The translations under genes and the position numbers were made by a program. A stretch of DNA of 64,000 nt, from NCBI RefSeq assembly GCF_002101335.1, contig NZ_CP020773.1, positions 2,294,001 through 2,358,000 of the forward strand. The letters are read 5' to 3'. Within the stretch, counting starts at the first letter, position 1. Each line of letters begins with the position of its first letter. Positions 12,470 through 21,518 of this stretch are shown here, piece by piece. This stretch comes from Staphylococcus lutrae. GTDB lineage: Bacteria; Bacillota; Bacilli; Staphylococcales; Staphylococcaceae. The notes below the pieces were generated by a model. It saw nothing but the letters and a program-made list of their open reading frames with translations, did no database searches and was not told the origin of the DNA.

Positions 12470-13399
12470 ATGGTAAAATCAGAAGCCATGAAAATTGCTG
12501 TCATGGATGGAACGATGTTAGAAGCTAGAGTGGATCAGGCAGACTTTGAAGCAGTAGGCATTGTACATATTTTTCATGGCATGTCGGAACATATGGATCG
12601 TTATGCACAATTGGTTGAAAAACTCAATCAACAAGGATAACATGTCATCCGGCATAATCATCGTGGACATGGCGTTGAAGTGGACGGCGTACGGGGGCAT
12701 TTTGATTCAATAGCGCAAGTTGTACAAGATGCATACGAAATTCAAAGTACTTTGCGCGCTCAATTTGATTCACAGTTACCAGTGATTTTGCTAGGGCACT
12801 CAATGGGGTCCATCATTGCAAGACAATTTGTTCAAACGTTTCCTAAGGCTGTACAAGGGTTAGTTCTAAGCGGAACGGGTTATTATCCATCATGGTATTA
12901 TCGCCTTGTTTTACCGATATTGAAAAGTGTGACATTGATATTTGGGAAAAAGCGACGTCTGAAATGGTTGAATCATTTAACAACTGGGCGTTTCAACAAA
13001 AACTTCAAACCTGTCCGTACAACGAGTGACTGGTTAAGTTCGGATCGAACAGAAGTGGATGGATTTATCCAAGATCCGTATACTGGATTTTTAGTATCGA
13101 ATCAACTGATTTATAGTGTGCTCTATGCAATGATGTTGACCACACGCCAGAAAAACATTTTGAAAATGGATCACACGCTCCCTATTCTCCTCGTATCTGG
13201 CAAAGATGATCCATTTGGTGGGAATGGCAAAGGAATTCGACAACTTGGTAAAGTTTATAAAAAAGGTGGCATGGATCATGTTACTGTTCAAATTTATAAA
13301 AATAAAAGACATGAAATTTTATTTGAAAAAGATAAAACAACGGTGTGGCGTCATATGTTAGACTGGATGAGTCGACAAATTATCAAAAGTAAAAAGTAG
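12470..13399 (+). pseudogene. Alpha/beta hydrolase (lysophospholipase type), nonsense codon
   Basis: The frame starting at the ATG at 12470 (behind GGAGAGG) encodes F-H-G-M-S-E-H and then meets TAA at 12638-12640, codon 57. The same frame continues with H-V-I-R-H-N-H-R-G-H-G, where homologues carry Gly-Tyr-His, so a single TAT/TAC to TAA change explains it. Downstream parts are intact: nucleophile G-H-S-M-G-S, acid in S-G-K-D-D-P-F-G-G and a His in K-R-H-E-I-L, then a normal stop at 13399. The family (monoglyceride lipase / lysophospholipase) is consistent with its place between glpD and miaA in staphylococci. Restart at a GTG near 12680 would omit the first strands, so the product is probably inactive. 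Sequencing error cannot be excluded. Confidence 0.8.
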
Positions 13400-13408
13400 G
13401 TGAACGGG

Positions 13409-14365
13409 GTGTCACAAAATAAACCCTTTGTCATAGCGATTGTTGGACCGACAGCCAGTGGAAAAACTGAGTTCGGTGTAGCGCTAGCAAAAGAAATTAA
13501 TGGAGAGATTATTAGTGGAGACGCTATGCAAATCTATCAAGGGATGGATATTGGTACTGCAAAAGTAACGGCAAAAGAAATGGAAGGAATTCCGCATCAT
13601 CTCATCAATATTTTAAAACCTGATGAAACATATTCAGTGTACGACTTTCAACAACAAGCACAACGGTTGATTGAAGAAATTACGAATCGAGGAAAAGTTC
13701 CAATTATCGTCGGTGGGACAGGGCTTTATATACAGTCAGTGATTTACAATTATCAGTTTGATGACGAAGCGGTTTCCCCAGCTGTTGCTGAACGAGTGAA
13801 ACAACAAATGGCGATGTTATCTAGTTATTCAAATCATGAATTACATGAATATTTAGGGACATTCGATCCGGAATCTCAACGTGTGATTCATCCTAATAAT
13901 CGTAAAAGGGTGGAACGGGCGATTGCGTATTATTTACAGACAAAAAAAGTTTTAAGTAATCGCAAGAAAAGTACCCAATTGACTGAAAATTATGATACAT
14001 TATTACTAGGGATGAAAATGTCGCGCGATACCTTATATTCAAGGATAAATAATCGTGTTGATGTCATGTTGTCTCATGGTTTATTGGATGAAGTGCAAGA
14101 ACTTATTGAATTAGGTTATGAATCGTGTCAAAGTATGCAAGCCATCGGTTATAAAGAAATTATACCGGTGATTAAAAATGAAGTTCCACTGGATGAGGCG
14201 ATTGAACGACTCAAACAGCATTCACGTAATTATGCGAAAAGGCAAATGACTTGGTTTACAAATAAACTTAATGTTCATTGGTTAGATAGAGAGAAGATGT
14301 CACTTACTTCAATGTTATCTGAGCTGAAACCCCTAATAAATAAAAGGAGAAATGAACATGATTGA
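13409..14365 (+). CDS. miaA: tRNA dimethylallyltransferase MiaA
   Basis: A 318-residue isopentenyltransferase that adds the dimethylallyl group to A37 of UNN-reading tRNAs, the substrate for MiaB. The P-loop G-P-T-A-S-G-K-T is at residues 13-20, followed by S-G-D-A-M-Q-I-Y and G-G-T-G-L-Y-I-Q-S; the late R-N-Y-A-K-R-Q-x-T-W-F signature is present. I favour the GTG at 13409, since AGGTG at 13398-13402 is spaced correctly for it. An in-frame GTG at 13400 directly abuts the preceding stop and lacks a site. The end overlaps hfq by 8 bases, as in many Firmicutes. Confidence 0.93.
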   Translation: MSQNKPFVIAIVGPTASGKTEFGVALAKEINGEIISGDAMQIYQGMDIGTAKVTAKEMEGIPHHLINILKPDETYSVYDFQQQAQRLIEEITNRGKVPIIVGGTGLYIQSVIYNYQFDDEAVSPAVAERVKQQMAMLSSYSNHELHEYLGTFDPESQRVIHPNNRKRVERAIAYYLQTKKVLSNRKKSTQLTENYDTLLLGMKMSRDTLYSRINNRVDVMLSHGLLDEVQELIELGYESCQSMQAIGYKEIIPVIKNEVPLDEAIERLKQHSRNYAKRQMTWFTNKLNVHWLDREKMSLTSMLSELKPLINKRRNEHD

Positions 14366-14564
14366 GAAACGTAACATTCAAGATGAGTACCTAGAGAAAT
14401 TTAAAGAAGAGGGTAAAGAACTAACGGTATTTTTAACGAATGGTTTCCAATTACGCGGTACAATTGTTGATTTTGACCAATATGTAATTGATATACTCTC
14501 CCAAGGGCGTCACCATTTAATTTACAAACACGCAATAAGCACATTTTTAGAAGGTACGAACTAA
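14358..14564 (+). CDS. hfq: RNA chaperone Hfq
   Basis: A 68-residue Sm-like protein. Sm1 (V-F-L-T-N-G-F-Q-L-R-G) and Sm2 (L-I-Y-K-H-A-I-S-T) motifs are exact for Hfq; the Y/F-K-H of Sm2 binds uridines at the proximal face. The C-terminal tail is very short (L-E-G-T-N), as in other Gram-positive forms, and lacks the acidic extension of S. aureus Hfq. The start at 14358 overlaps the miaA stop; AAGGAG is 10 bases upstream. An alternative ATG is at 14352. Confidence 0.93.
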   Translation: MIEKRNIQDEYLEKFKEEGKELTVFLTNGFQLRGTIVDFDQYVIDILSQGRHHLIYKHAISTFLEGTN

Positions 14565-14615
14565 ATTGATGTTAATGGAGTGGAGTGACCTCATATCGTG
14601 TCACTTCATCAATGC

Positions 14616-14670
14616 GGAGACAGCGCCAACCTCTATTTTCCGAAAGGAGTTAGCGGTGTCTCTCCACTTT
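14616..14670 (+). terminator. Terminator after hfq
   Basis: GGAGACAGCGCCAACCTC at 14616-14633 pairs with an imperfect complement at 14646-14665, followed by ACTTTTAATT. The long stem has a few mismatches. Confidence 0.65.
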
Positions 14671-14827
14671 TAATTATCAATCTACTGTTCATTAGGGAAA
14701 TCACCGAATAATTAAAGGGCAACAAGGGTGTTGTGGCACCCGTCGCTCATTTCATGTGACAGGGCATGACGATGTTATGAGTCACAAAAACAAATCAATC
14801 CAGAACTGCTGATCAGTTGAAATAAAG

Positions 14828-14875
14828 AAACATCACCTTTTTCGTATTCACGACGATTGAAAGGGTGATGTTTTC
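14828..14875 (-). terminator. Terminator of the glutathione-peroxidase-like gene
   Basis: AAACATCACCTTT at 14828-14840 pairs with the complement at 14860-14873 with one bulge. T-runs lie on both strands, so it may work in both directions. Confidence 0.7.
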
Positions 14876-14884
14876 TTATGGCGT

Positions 14885-15367
14885 TTATAATAATTTTTCA
14901 ATATCATCTATCAAATGTTCAGGTGTTTTTTGTGGTGAAAAACGTTTAACGACGTGACCTTCACGATCAATTAAAAATTTAGTAAAATTCCACTTAATCT
15001 TATCACCAAAAACACCAGACTTTTGCGATTTTAGGTATTGATAGAGTGGGTGTGCATGTTCACCATTGACTTCAATTTTTTCATGCATTGGAAAAGTCAC
15101 ACCATAATTGAGTTGGCAGTTGGTTGCAGCTTCAGCCCCGCTACCAGGTTCTTGCTTGCCAAATTGATTGCTTGGAAAACCTAATACCGTAAATCCTCGG
15201 TCACTATAGGTTTCATAAAGTTTTTGCAAACCTTGAAATTGCGGTGTTAAACCACATTCACTGGCTGTGTTCACGATGAGTAGGACGTCTCCTTTGTATT
15301 GCGACAGTGGATAAGTTGTACCATCCGTTTTTGGGACTTCAATATCATATAAATGCATTGTTTTCAC
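14885..15367 (-). CDS. bsaA: Glutathione peroxidase family (thiol peroxidase-like)
   Basis: A 160-residue peroxidase. The active-site triad of the family is visible: Cys38 in N-T-A-S-E-C-G, Gln68 in F-P-S-N-Q-F-G and Trp126 in K-W-N-F-T-K-F. The peroxidatic residue is cysteine, not selenocysteine, as in all staphylococcal forms. Such enzymes reduce peroxides, probably using thioredoxin or bacillithiol rather than glutathione, which staphylococci lack; this is family knowledge. The gene is transcribed alone and leftward, divergent from hflX. A GAGGTG ribosome-binding site precedes the ATG. Confidence 0.9.
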   Translation of the reverse strand: MKTMHLYDIEVPKTDGTTYPLSQYKGDVLLIVNTASECGLTPQFQGLQKLYETYSDRGFTVLGFPSNQFGKQEPGSGAEAATNCQLNYGVTFPMHEKIEVNGEHAHPLYQYLKSQKSGVFGDKIKWNFTKFLIDREGHVVKRFSPQKTPEHLIDDIEKLL

Positions 15368-15462
15368 CTCTAAAACAAATATAACACAATCAGCCTATAT
15401 AGTCTTAAGTGATACACTGTGTTAGAATACGGATTGATATGTTAAAAGAAAATGGTGATAAG

Positions 15463-16695
15463 ATGGGTAAAACAGAACTCCATTTAACTCAAAGCGCAAA
15501 AGAAACGGCAGTATTAGTCGGTGTAGACGTTTATCAGTCAGATTATGATTTTGACAGTACAATGGCTGAATTAAACGCTTTAGCCTATACATGTGATTTA
15601 GAAGTTAAAGGGCAGTGGAGCCAACATAGAAATCATGTTGACTATAAATTTTATATCGGTAAAGGGAAATTGGCGGAGATTAAAGACTTTATTGCGTTTC
15701 ATGATATTGATGTGGTTGTAACCAACGATGAATTAACGACGACACAATCAAAAAATTTAAACACGCAATTGGGTGTCAAGATTATCGACCGGACCCAATT
15801 AATCCTAGAGATTTTTGCGTTGAGAGCAAGAAGCAAGGAAGGGAAACTTCAAGTCGAATATGCACAGCTAGACTATTTATTGCCTCGACTCATGGGGCAT
15901 GGTAAAAGTTTATCCCGTTTAGGCGGAGGTATCGGTACGAGGGGTCCTGGTGAAACGAAACTCGAAACCGACCGACGTCATATCCGAACACGTATGAATG
16001 AAATTAAACGTAAACTCAGCGAAGTGGAAGCGCATCGAGAACGTTATCGAAATAAAAGAGGACAAAACCATGTGTTTCAAGCAGCACTCATCGGCTATAC
16101 AAACGCTGGCAAGTCTTCATGGTTTAATACATTAACCGATGCAGCCACTTACGAACAAGATTTACTTTTTGCAACGTTGGATCCTAAGGCGCGGCAACTT
16201 AACATTAATAATGGATTTGAAATGGTCATTTCGGATACAGTAGGCTTTATTCAAAAATTGCCGACATCGCTCATCGAAGCGTTTAAATCTACATTAGAAG
16301 AAGCACGACAAGCAGACTTGCTCATCCATGTGGTCGATGCCAGTCATGCCGATTACAAAATTCAATATGATACCGTTAAGGAAATTATTCGTGAACTTGA
16401 CATGGATTACATCCCTCAAGTGGTCATTTTTAACAAGCGTGATTTACATACGGGAGCGCGACCCATTGCAGATCAAGTGTCCGTATTTGTATCGTCTAAA
16501 AATCCAGATGATATCGAAAAAGTAAAAACATTAATTATTGAAGCGATTCAAAAACAATTCCGATTTTATCAAATACAATTAGAGAGTCAATGTGCTGAAA
16601 AGTTATATCAACTTAAACAACAGACCTTAGTGACTCGTCTTGAATATGATGAAGAGACAGATCAATACATGATAGAAGGCTATCAAAAACAATAG
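15463..16695 (+). CDS. hflX: Ribosome-associated GTPase HflX
   Basis: A 410-residue GTPase. The N-terminal HflX domain has the G-G-G-I-G-T-R-G-P-G-E-T-K-L-E linker signature; the G domain has G1 G-Y-T-N-A-G-K-S-S near residue 211, G3 D-T-V-G-F-I and G4 N-K-R-D. HflX splits stalled or hibernating 70S ribosomes under heat or antibiotic stress. The start at 15463 has GGTGA 6 bases upstream; alternatives at 15439 and 15409 lack a site. The next gene follows after 14 bases, and the order hflX-ynbB-glnR-glnA is the same as in Bacillus. Confidence 0.92.
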   Translation: MGKTELHLTQSAKETAVLVGVDVYQSDYDFDSTMAELNALAYTCDLEVKGQWSQHRNHVDYKFYIGKGKLAEIKDFIAFHDIDVVVTNDELTTTQSKNLNTQLGVKIIDRTQLILEIFALRARSKEGKLQVEYAQLDYLLPRLMGHGKSLSRLGGGIGTRGPGETKLETDRRHIRTRMNEIKRKLSEVEAHRERYRNKRGQNHVFQAALIGYTNAGKSSWFNTLTDAATYEQDLLFATLDPKARQLNINNGFEMVISDTVGFIQKLPTSLIEAFKSTLEEARQADLLIHVVDASHADYKIQYDTVKEIIRELDMDYIPQVVIFNKRDLHTGARPIADQVSVFVSSKNPDDIEKVKTLIIEAIQKQFRFYQIQLESQCAEKLYQLKQQTLVTRLEYDEETDQYMIEGYQKQ

Positions 16696-16709
16696 AAAGA
16701 AGCGGGAAC

Positions 16710-17957
16710 ATGACACAATTATCACAACTTATTGAAGAAATAGAAACGATACTCGTACCATATTTTAGAGAAATTGAGGCGCGTGCGCTTAAAAATCAAC
16801 AACGTGTTTTAGATGCGTTTCATCAAGTGAAGATTACTGAAGCGGATTTAGTAGGATCAACGGGTTACGGATATGATGATGCTGGAAGAGATCATCTCGA
16901 AGCGGTTTATGCGGCAACATTTAAAGCAGAAGATGCGCTAGTGAGACCGCAACTCATTTCAGGTACACACGCGATTACAGTGGCACTACAAAGTATGTTA
17001 AAGCCAGGTGAAAGCTTGATGTACATTACTGGAAGTCCTTATGATACTTTGTTAGAAGTGATCGGCGTGAGTGGAACGGGCATTGAAAGCCTAAAAGAAT
17101 ATGGGATACATTATCAAGAAGTTGAACTTAAAGCAGGACATATAGATATCGAAAAAGTATTACATACCATTGATGAGACAACAAAAGTCGTCGCAATTCA
17201 ACGTTCCAAAGGGTATGATCAACGTCCATCTATTTCTATAGATGAAATTGAGAAAGCAATTCAGAGCATTAAAGCACAGCATCCAGATGTCATTATTTTC
17301 GTTGACAATTGTTATGGTGAATTTGTGGAGACAAAAGAGCCGGTCGAAGTTGGGGCTGATTTAATGGCAGGATCGCTCATTAAAAATCCAGGGGGTGGAT
17401 TAGCGAAAATTGGAGGCTATATTGTTGGACGACAAGAATTAGTCGCTCGGTGTGGTTATCGTTTAACAGCACCTGGTATAGGCAAAGAGGCAGGTGCGTC
17501 ATTGGATGCGTTACAGGCCATGTATCAAGGTTTTTTTATGAGCCCTCATATCGTTAGTCAGAGTTTAAAAGGCGCCCTTTTTACAAGTTTATTGTTAGAG
17601 CGTTTAAATATGCGTACGTCCCCACGTTATGATGAACCACGTACAGATTTAATTCAAACCGTGTCATTCGGTAACCAAGAACAAATGATTCGTTTCTGTC
17701 AAAGTATTCAACATGCTTCTCCAATTAACGCCCATTTTAACCCTGAACCAAGTGCGATGCCGGGTTACGAAGATGCTGTTATTATGGCTGCAGGAACATT
17801 CATACAAGGCGCATCAATTGAACTGACTGCCGACGGACCGATTCGCCCACCTTATGAAGTATACGTACAAGGAGGCCTCACCTATGAACATGTCAAAATC
17901 GCAGTCATACGTGCAGTCGGAACTTTAATAGAAGATGGCCTAATTTCAATAAAATAA
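16710..17957 (+). CDS. ynbB: YnbB-like PLP-dependent enzyme (methionine gamma-lyase / aluminium-resistance family)
   Basis: A 415-residue fold-type I PLP protein. The S-G-T-H-A-I segment binds cofactor phosphate, and the Schiff-base lysine is probably in G-S-L-I-K-N-P-G-G-G. The family is annotated as aluminium-resistance or methionine gamma-lyase-like; the reaction is not settled. It lies between hflX and glnR, as in Bacillus subtilis, and may be read from the hflX promoter. It retains an N-terminal helix and the G-Y-G-Y-D-D-x-G-R-D segment typical of the family. Confidence 0.85.
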   Translation: MTQLSQLIEEIETILVPYFREIEARALKNQQRVLDAFHQVKITEADLVGSTGYGYDDAGRDHLEAVYAATFKAEDALVRPQLISGTHAITVALQSMLKPGESLMYITGSPYDTLLEVIGVSGTGIESLKEYGIHYQEVELKAGHIDIEKVLHTIDETTKVVAIQRSKGYDQRPSISIDEIEKAIQSIKAQHPDVIIFVDNCYGEFVETKEPVEVGADLMAGSLIKNPGGGLAKIGGYIVGRQELVARCGYRLTAPGIGKEAGASLDALQAMYQGFFMSPHIVSQSLKGALFTSLLLERLNMRTSPRYDEPRTDLIQTVSFGNQEQMIRFCQSIQHASPINAHFNPEPSAMPGYEDAVIMAAGTFIQGASIELTADGPIRPPYEVYVQGGLTYEHVKIAVIRAVGTLIEDGLISIK

Positions 17958-18046
17958 AATATTTTTACTCTTATAGTATAAAAACACACTCATATGAAAG
18001 GTCGGAATAATCAGAAATGTTGTAGTGGCAGGTGTTTTTAGGTATA

Positions 18047-18063
18047 TGTTAGGTTTCCTGACA
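18047..18063 (+). promoter_or_regulatory. GlnR/TnrA operator upstream of glnRA
   Basis: TGTTA-N7-TGACA matches the consensus TGTNA-N7-TNACA at every fixed position. It lies 70 bases upstream of glnR, so autoregulation of the glnRA operon by GlnR (feedback-inhibited GlnA as cofactor) is predicted. Confidence 0.85.
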
Positions 18064-18132
18064 CATTTTTGAAATGTTGAAATAGGTATGCTATTGTAAA
18101 AGCAAGTTCAAAAAGTCAAGGAGATGTGGGAG

Positions 18133-18501
18133 ATGGACAACGATAAAATTCGCCGAAACATGCCTGTATTTCCGATGAGTGTTGTCAGTCGATTAACGGA
18201 ATTGTCACCACGACAAATTCGTTATTACGAAACACATGAACTTGTTACCCCTTCGCGTACAGTGGGAAACAAACGTCTCTTTTCACTGAATGATTTAGAA
18301 ACATTACTTTCAATTAAACATTTATTGGAAAAAGGGTTTAATATGAAAGGAATTAAACAAATCATGTTAACGGATGACGTTAATCCATTGAATGATGAAG
18401 AGGCGCAATTGAGAAAGCAGATGCTCGTGGATACGACACAGAAACCACAACGTGATTCGATACCTTTGAATCGTGGAGATTTATCGCGCTTTTTTAAATA
18501 A
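18133..18501 (+). CDS. glnR: Glutamine synthetase repressor GlnR
   Basis: A 122-residue MerR-family regulator. The helix-turn-helix and wing read [17 protein letters not shown] followed by N-K-R-L-F-S. The C-terminal tail with [11 protein letters not shown] is the part that senses feedback-inhibited glutamine synthetase. The ATG at 18133 is preferred: AAGGAG lies about 10 bases upstream, whereas the ATG at 18124 is next to it. It is followed by glnA after 23 bases and preceded by a perfect GlnR box. Confidence 0.95.
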   Translation: MDNDKIRRNMPVFPMSVVSRLTELSPRQIRYYETHELVTPSRTVGNKRLFSLNDLETLLSIKHLLEKGFNMKGIKQIMLTDDVNPLNDEEAQLRKQMLVDTTQKPQRDSIPLNRGDLSRFFK

Positions 18502-18524
18502 CTTATACTGGAGGACATTTTTTA

Positions 18525-19865
18525 ATGCCAAAACAACACTTTACTAAAGATGATATCAGACGCTTTGCCAAAGAAGAAAACGTACGCTATTTACGCTTAC
18601 AATTTACTGATATTTTAGGGACAATTAAAAACGTTGAAGTACCAGTAAGCCAATTAGAAAAAGTATTGGACAATGAAATGATGTTTGATGGCTCTTCCAT
18701 TGAAGGCTTCGTTCGTATTGAGGAATCAGATATGTATTTATACCCTGATTTGGATACGTGGGTTATTTTCCCTTGGACAGCGGGACAAGGAAAAGTAGCA
18801 CGTTTAATCTGTGATATTTACACGACAGATCACGAACCATTTTCTGGAGACCCACGCAGCAATTTAAAACGTGTATTAAAAGAAATGGAAGCTTTAGGTT
18901 ACACGGATTTTAACTTAGGGCCTGAACCTGAATTTTTCTTATTTAAGTTAGATGAAAAAGGCGAACCAACAATGGAATTAAATGATCACGGTGGGTATTT
19001 CGATTTAGCACCAACGGACTTAGGTGAAAATTGTCGTCGTGATATCGTCCTTGAATTAGAAGACATGGGCTTTGATATTGAAGCTTCACATCATGAAGTG
19101 GCGCCAGGTCAACATGAAATTGATTTCAAATATGCAGATGCTGTAACAGCTTGTGACAACATTCAAACTTTTAAATTGGTCGTAAAGACAATTGCACGTA
19201 AACACAACTTACATGCGACGTTTATGCCGAAACCATTGTTTGGCGTTAACGGAAGTGGGATGCACTTTAATGTTTCACTATTCAAAGGGAAAGAAAATGC
19301 ATTCTATGATGAAAATAGCGAAATGCAATTAACAGAAGATGCATATCACTTTATTGCAGGTATTATGAAAAATGCTCGAGGTTATACAGCAGTGTGTAAC
19401 CCACTTGTCAATTCATACAAACGTCTTGTGCCTGGATATGAGGCACCAAGTTACATCGCTTGGAGTGGTAAAAACCGCTCGCCATTAGTTCGTGTCCCAA
19501 GTTCGCGCGGTTTATCGACACGTGTTGAAATCCGTTCAGTTGATCCTGCAGCGAATCCATATATGGCATTAGCGACAATATTACAAGCTGGTTTAGATGG
19601 CATTAAAAATAAATTAGAAGTGCCAAAACCAGTAAATCAAAACATTTATGAAATGAACCGTGAAGAACGTGAAGCAGTCGGCATTGAAGACTTACCATCC
19701 ACACTTTACACAGCTTTAAAAGCAATGCGTGAGAATCCAATCGTTAAAGAAGCACTGGGTGACCACATCTATCACCAATTTATCAACTCTAAGTCTATTG
19801 AATGGGATTATTACCGCACGCAAGTGTCTGAATGGGAAGTTGAGCAGTATATGAAACAGTATTAA
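18525..19865 (+). CDS. glnA: Glutamine synthetase type I
   Basis: A 446-residue GSI-alpha enzyme. D-G-S-S-I-E-G-F near the N-terminus, the ATP-binding G-S-G-M-H-F-N and N-R-S-P-L-V-R-V-P motifs, and the absence of the adenylylation-site region identify the Gram-positive feedback-inhibited form. It makes glutamine from glutamate, ammonia and ATP and, when inhibited, activates GlnR. A GGAGG ribosome-binding site and a downstream terminator frame it. It is the last core gene before the accessory region. Confidence 0.97.
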   Translation: MPKQHFTKDDIRRFAKEENVRYLRLQFTDILGTIKNVEVPVSQLEKVLDNEMMFDGSSIEGFVRIEESDMYLYPDLDTWVIFPWTAGQGKVARLICDIYTTDHEPFSGDPRSNLKRVLKEMEALGYTDFNLGPEPEFFLFKLDEKGEPTMELNDHGGYFDLAPTDLGENCRRDIVLELEDMGFDIEASHHEVAPGQHEIDFKYADAVTACDNIQTFKLVVKTIARKHNLHATFMPKPLFGVNGSGMHFNVSLFKGKENAFYDENSEMQLTEDAYHFIAGIMKNARGYTAVCNPLVNSYKRLVPGYEAPSYIAWSGKNRSPLVRVPSSRGLSTRVEIRSVDPAANPYMALATILQAGLDGIKNKLEVPKPVNQNIYEMNREEREAVGIEDLPSTLYTALKAMRENPIVKEALGDHIYHQFINSKSIEWDYYRTQVSEWEVEQYMKQY

Positions 19866-19872
19866 TAGGTTG

Positions 19873-19905
19873 AACCCTTGAAGCTATGCGCTTTGAGGGT
19901 TTTTG
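19873..19905 (+). terminator. Terminator of glnRA
   Basis: AACCCTTGAAG at 19873-19883 pairs with CTTTGAGGGTT at 19891-19901, followed by a T-run. Confidence 0.8.
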
Positions 19906-19955
19906 TTTTGCACATAGTTTTTTCTTTTTATGTTAATTGGGTGCAAAATGGGGGA

Positions 19956-20019
19956 GATCAAATTAAGGATAGCGGGATAAAGTATCTTGAATAACTGACA
20001 CACTTAATTTGACAAACCT
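19956..20019 (+). mobile_element. Right-end scar of an IS256-family element
   Basis: These 64 bases match 61666-61729, the right end of the complete IS256-family copy in this window, with few differences. They still encode D-Q-I-K-x-x-x-I-K-Y-L-E and the stop codon of the transposase and end with the inverted repeat ...GACAAACC. Nothing of the rest of the element is present. The scar lies about 55 bases after the glnA terminator, at the border of the accessory region, and so probably marks an old IS-mediated deletion or rearrangement. Confidence 0.85.
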
Positions 20020-20177
20020 AGAAAAAGGGAGCAGAAATAATTAAAACATAGTAAATGCGTCCTTATTGCTGTTTTAATTTACGGATGCTCAATTAGTGAC
20101 CTTGACCTAACAAATTTCCTGTTATGTGTCACTTTACGTGGATTTGTGTCCGATTTGGGCACAAACCCACTCGTGAT
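20020..20177. other. Border sequence with an IS3-end-like hairpin
   Basis: GTGGATTTGTGTCC at 20138-20151 forms an imperfect hairpin with GGGCACAAACCCAC at 20157-20170. The stretch GTGTCCGATTT...CACAAA-CCA resembles the right terminus of the IS3-family element at 29351-29374, so this may be a scar of a related element. It also sits where a terminator for the leftward lipoprotein gene would lie, but no T-run follows. Confidence 0.4.
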
Positions 20178-20660
20178 TTATTTAAAATTAGGATCTAACC
20201 AATAATTGTTTGCATAACTTCTTGCATTTTCTCTTATCTTATAAATGTTATCTTTATTTAAATTTTTAATTAGATCTTTATCAAAACTCATTTTTAAAAT
20301 AATATTGTTATGTTTATTCAGCTTATTATCTTCTGTTTTCTTTTCTACACTAATAACAACATTATCGATGTTTAATTTTGTTTTTTTAACACCCAACACC
20401 GCTTTACCTGCACCATCTTGCATTTCACGAACAACAGAGTCTTTATTAAATCCGCTAAAATCTTTCAAAGTGATAGCAACTATTTTGTCGTTTTCATTAT
20501 AGATTATTTTTGAAAAATTTTTTTCTCCAACTTCATTTTTGATTGACTTTTCTAATTTTTGTTCGTCTGTTAAACGCTTATCATCATTTTTTGAACCATC
20601 ATTGCCACATGCCGATAAAACTAGAATACTAGCGAATAATAAAAAGAATATTCTTTTCAT
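20178..20660 (-). CDS. Small lipoprotein, probably from a prophage lysogeny module
   Basis: A 160-residue secreted lipoprotein: a short hydrophobic signal with lipobox L-S-A-C (Cys18), then a Lys/Asp/Asn-rich linker and a mixed alpha-beta domain ending in N-Y-W-L-D-P-N-F-K. No function is recognised. Similar-sized lipoproteins occur between the integrase and repressor genes of staphylococcal phages, and here it is followed on its upstream side by fragments of a SHOCT-like gene and a phage repressor on the same strand, so a prophage origin is likely. It has an AAAGGAG ribosome-binding site and an intact frame. The integrase expected beyond it is missing. Confidence 0.65.
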   Translation of the reverse strand: MKRIFFLLFASILVLSACGNDGSKNDDKRLTDEQKLEKSIKNEVGEKNFSKIIYNENDKIVAITLKDFSGFNKDSVVREMQDGAGKAVLGVKKTKLNIDNVVISVEKKTEDNKLNKHNNIILKMSFDKDLIKNLNKDNIYKIRENARSYANNYWLDPNFK

Positions 20661-20823
20661 TTTACAATCTCCTTTAAAATAATAATGTGGATAACCTTGT
20701 CACATCCCAAACAACCATTGCTTTTATGATTCATTATTCAAACTTATTAAAAAGTGTTGTATATAAAGCGCAATAAGTGACGTTTTAATGATAAAAATAA
20801 TTACTATAATTTTAGTAATTGTT

Positions 20824-20985
20824 TTTTTGATATCGAATGCTTCTTGAGTTATAGCGTCCATATCTAATAACTCTTTTACCACTTTTCAGTGCTGCTAAAA
20901 CTTCATTTTTAGTTGCATCATTTCCTAATGATTTTGTTTCATTAGCGCCAAAAACGGCATAAATAATTTCTGCTTTTTCATGTAA
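20824..20985 (-). pseudogene. Fragment with SHOCT-like end (phage-associated)
   Basis: On the minus strand one frame gives V-F-G-A-N-E-T-K-S-L-G and N-E-V-L-A-A-L, and a shifted frame continues K-E-L-L-D-M-D-A-I-T-Q-E-A-F-D. The latter is the usual SHOCT pattern (short C-terminal domain). The frame change and lack of a start codon show it is decayed. It lies between the lipoprotein and the repressor remnant. Confidence 0.5.
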
Positions 20986-20989
20986 ATAA

Positions 20990-21382
20990 CGAAGATGTTA
21001 ACTTGATCACCATTGACTTGCTTTATTTTATCAATTAGTATAATATCTTTATCTTCAAATAAGCGGCTCTATCGAATCACCATTGACCTGTAATGAAAAG
21101 TTGTGATTAAGTGTGTGTCCGTTGTATTGTGTTGTAGATCTATTAACGTTTCTCCTATACTTGCCGTAACATAGCCATAAGTAGTTACTTCTGACGAAAC
21201 GATATTGTCCAAATTGATTGTTTTGCACTTCTAGTTGATTATTGGCGCAATCAAGTACGCATTCTTGATGAGGAGGCGTGAATTGTAGGATATGTATGCG
21301 ATAGCGTTGTCATCTTTATAAATAGCATCTATATCACTTTTTCTAACCCCAAAAATGCCAGCTATTCTTTGCATGACTCTGT
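20990..21382 (-). pseudogene. Degenerate phage CI-like repressor (S24 peptidase)
   Basis: On the minus strand I read R-I-A-G-I-F-G-V-R-K-S-D-I-D (end of a helix-turn-helix domain), then S-S-E-V-T-T-Y-G-Y-V-T-A-S-I-G-E, then in another frame F-S-L-Q-V-N-G-D-S-I-E-P-L, and in a third E-D-K-D-I-I-L-I-D-K. G-D-S is the S24/LexA-type catalytic serine region. At least two frameshifts and stop codons break it, and the N-terminus is joined to a superantigen fragment, so it is a relic of a prophage repressor. Confidence 0.65.
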
Positions 21383-21514
21383 TCAGCTCATGTAATACTG
21401 CTGAGTTCTATTTTTATGCAAATCTTTTTTATTTATTACTTCATTATTGCCAATACTAATTTCAAAAAGTGTAGTTATCGACATTACAACAATAGGTAAA
21501 ATTAGTATAATCAT
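21383..21514 (-). pseudogene. N-terminal fragment of a superantigen-like gene
   Basis: A 43-codon frame starts at the ATG at 21514 with a hydrophobic signal sequence and continues N-E-V-I-N-K-K-D-L-H-K-N-R. This resembles the first mature residues of SEA-type enterotoxins (E-K-D-L-x-K-K). It then meets a stop and runs into the repressor relic. The assignment is by resemblance to a short stretch only. Confidence 0.45.
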
Positions 21515-21518
21515 TATT

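Larger units (their letters stand above)
14565..14884. other. hfq-gpx convergent intergenic region
   Basis: It holds two terminators facing each other (14616-14670 for hfq and 14828-14875 for the leftward gene). Between them I see nothing coding. Confidence 0.6.
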
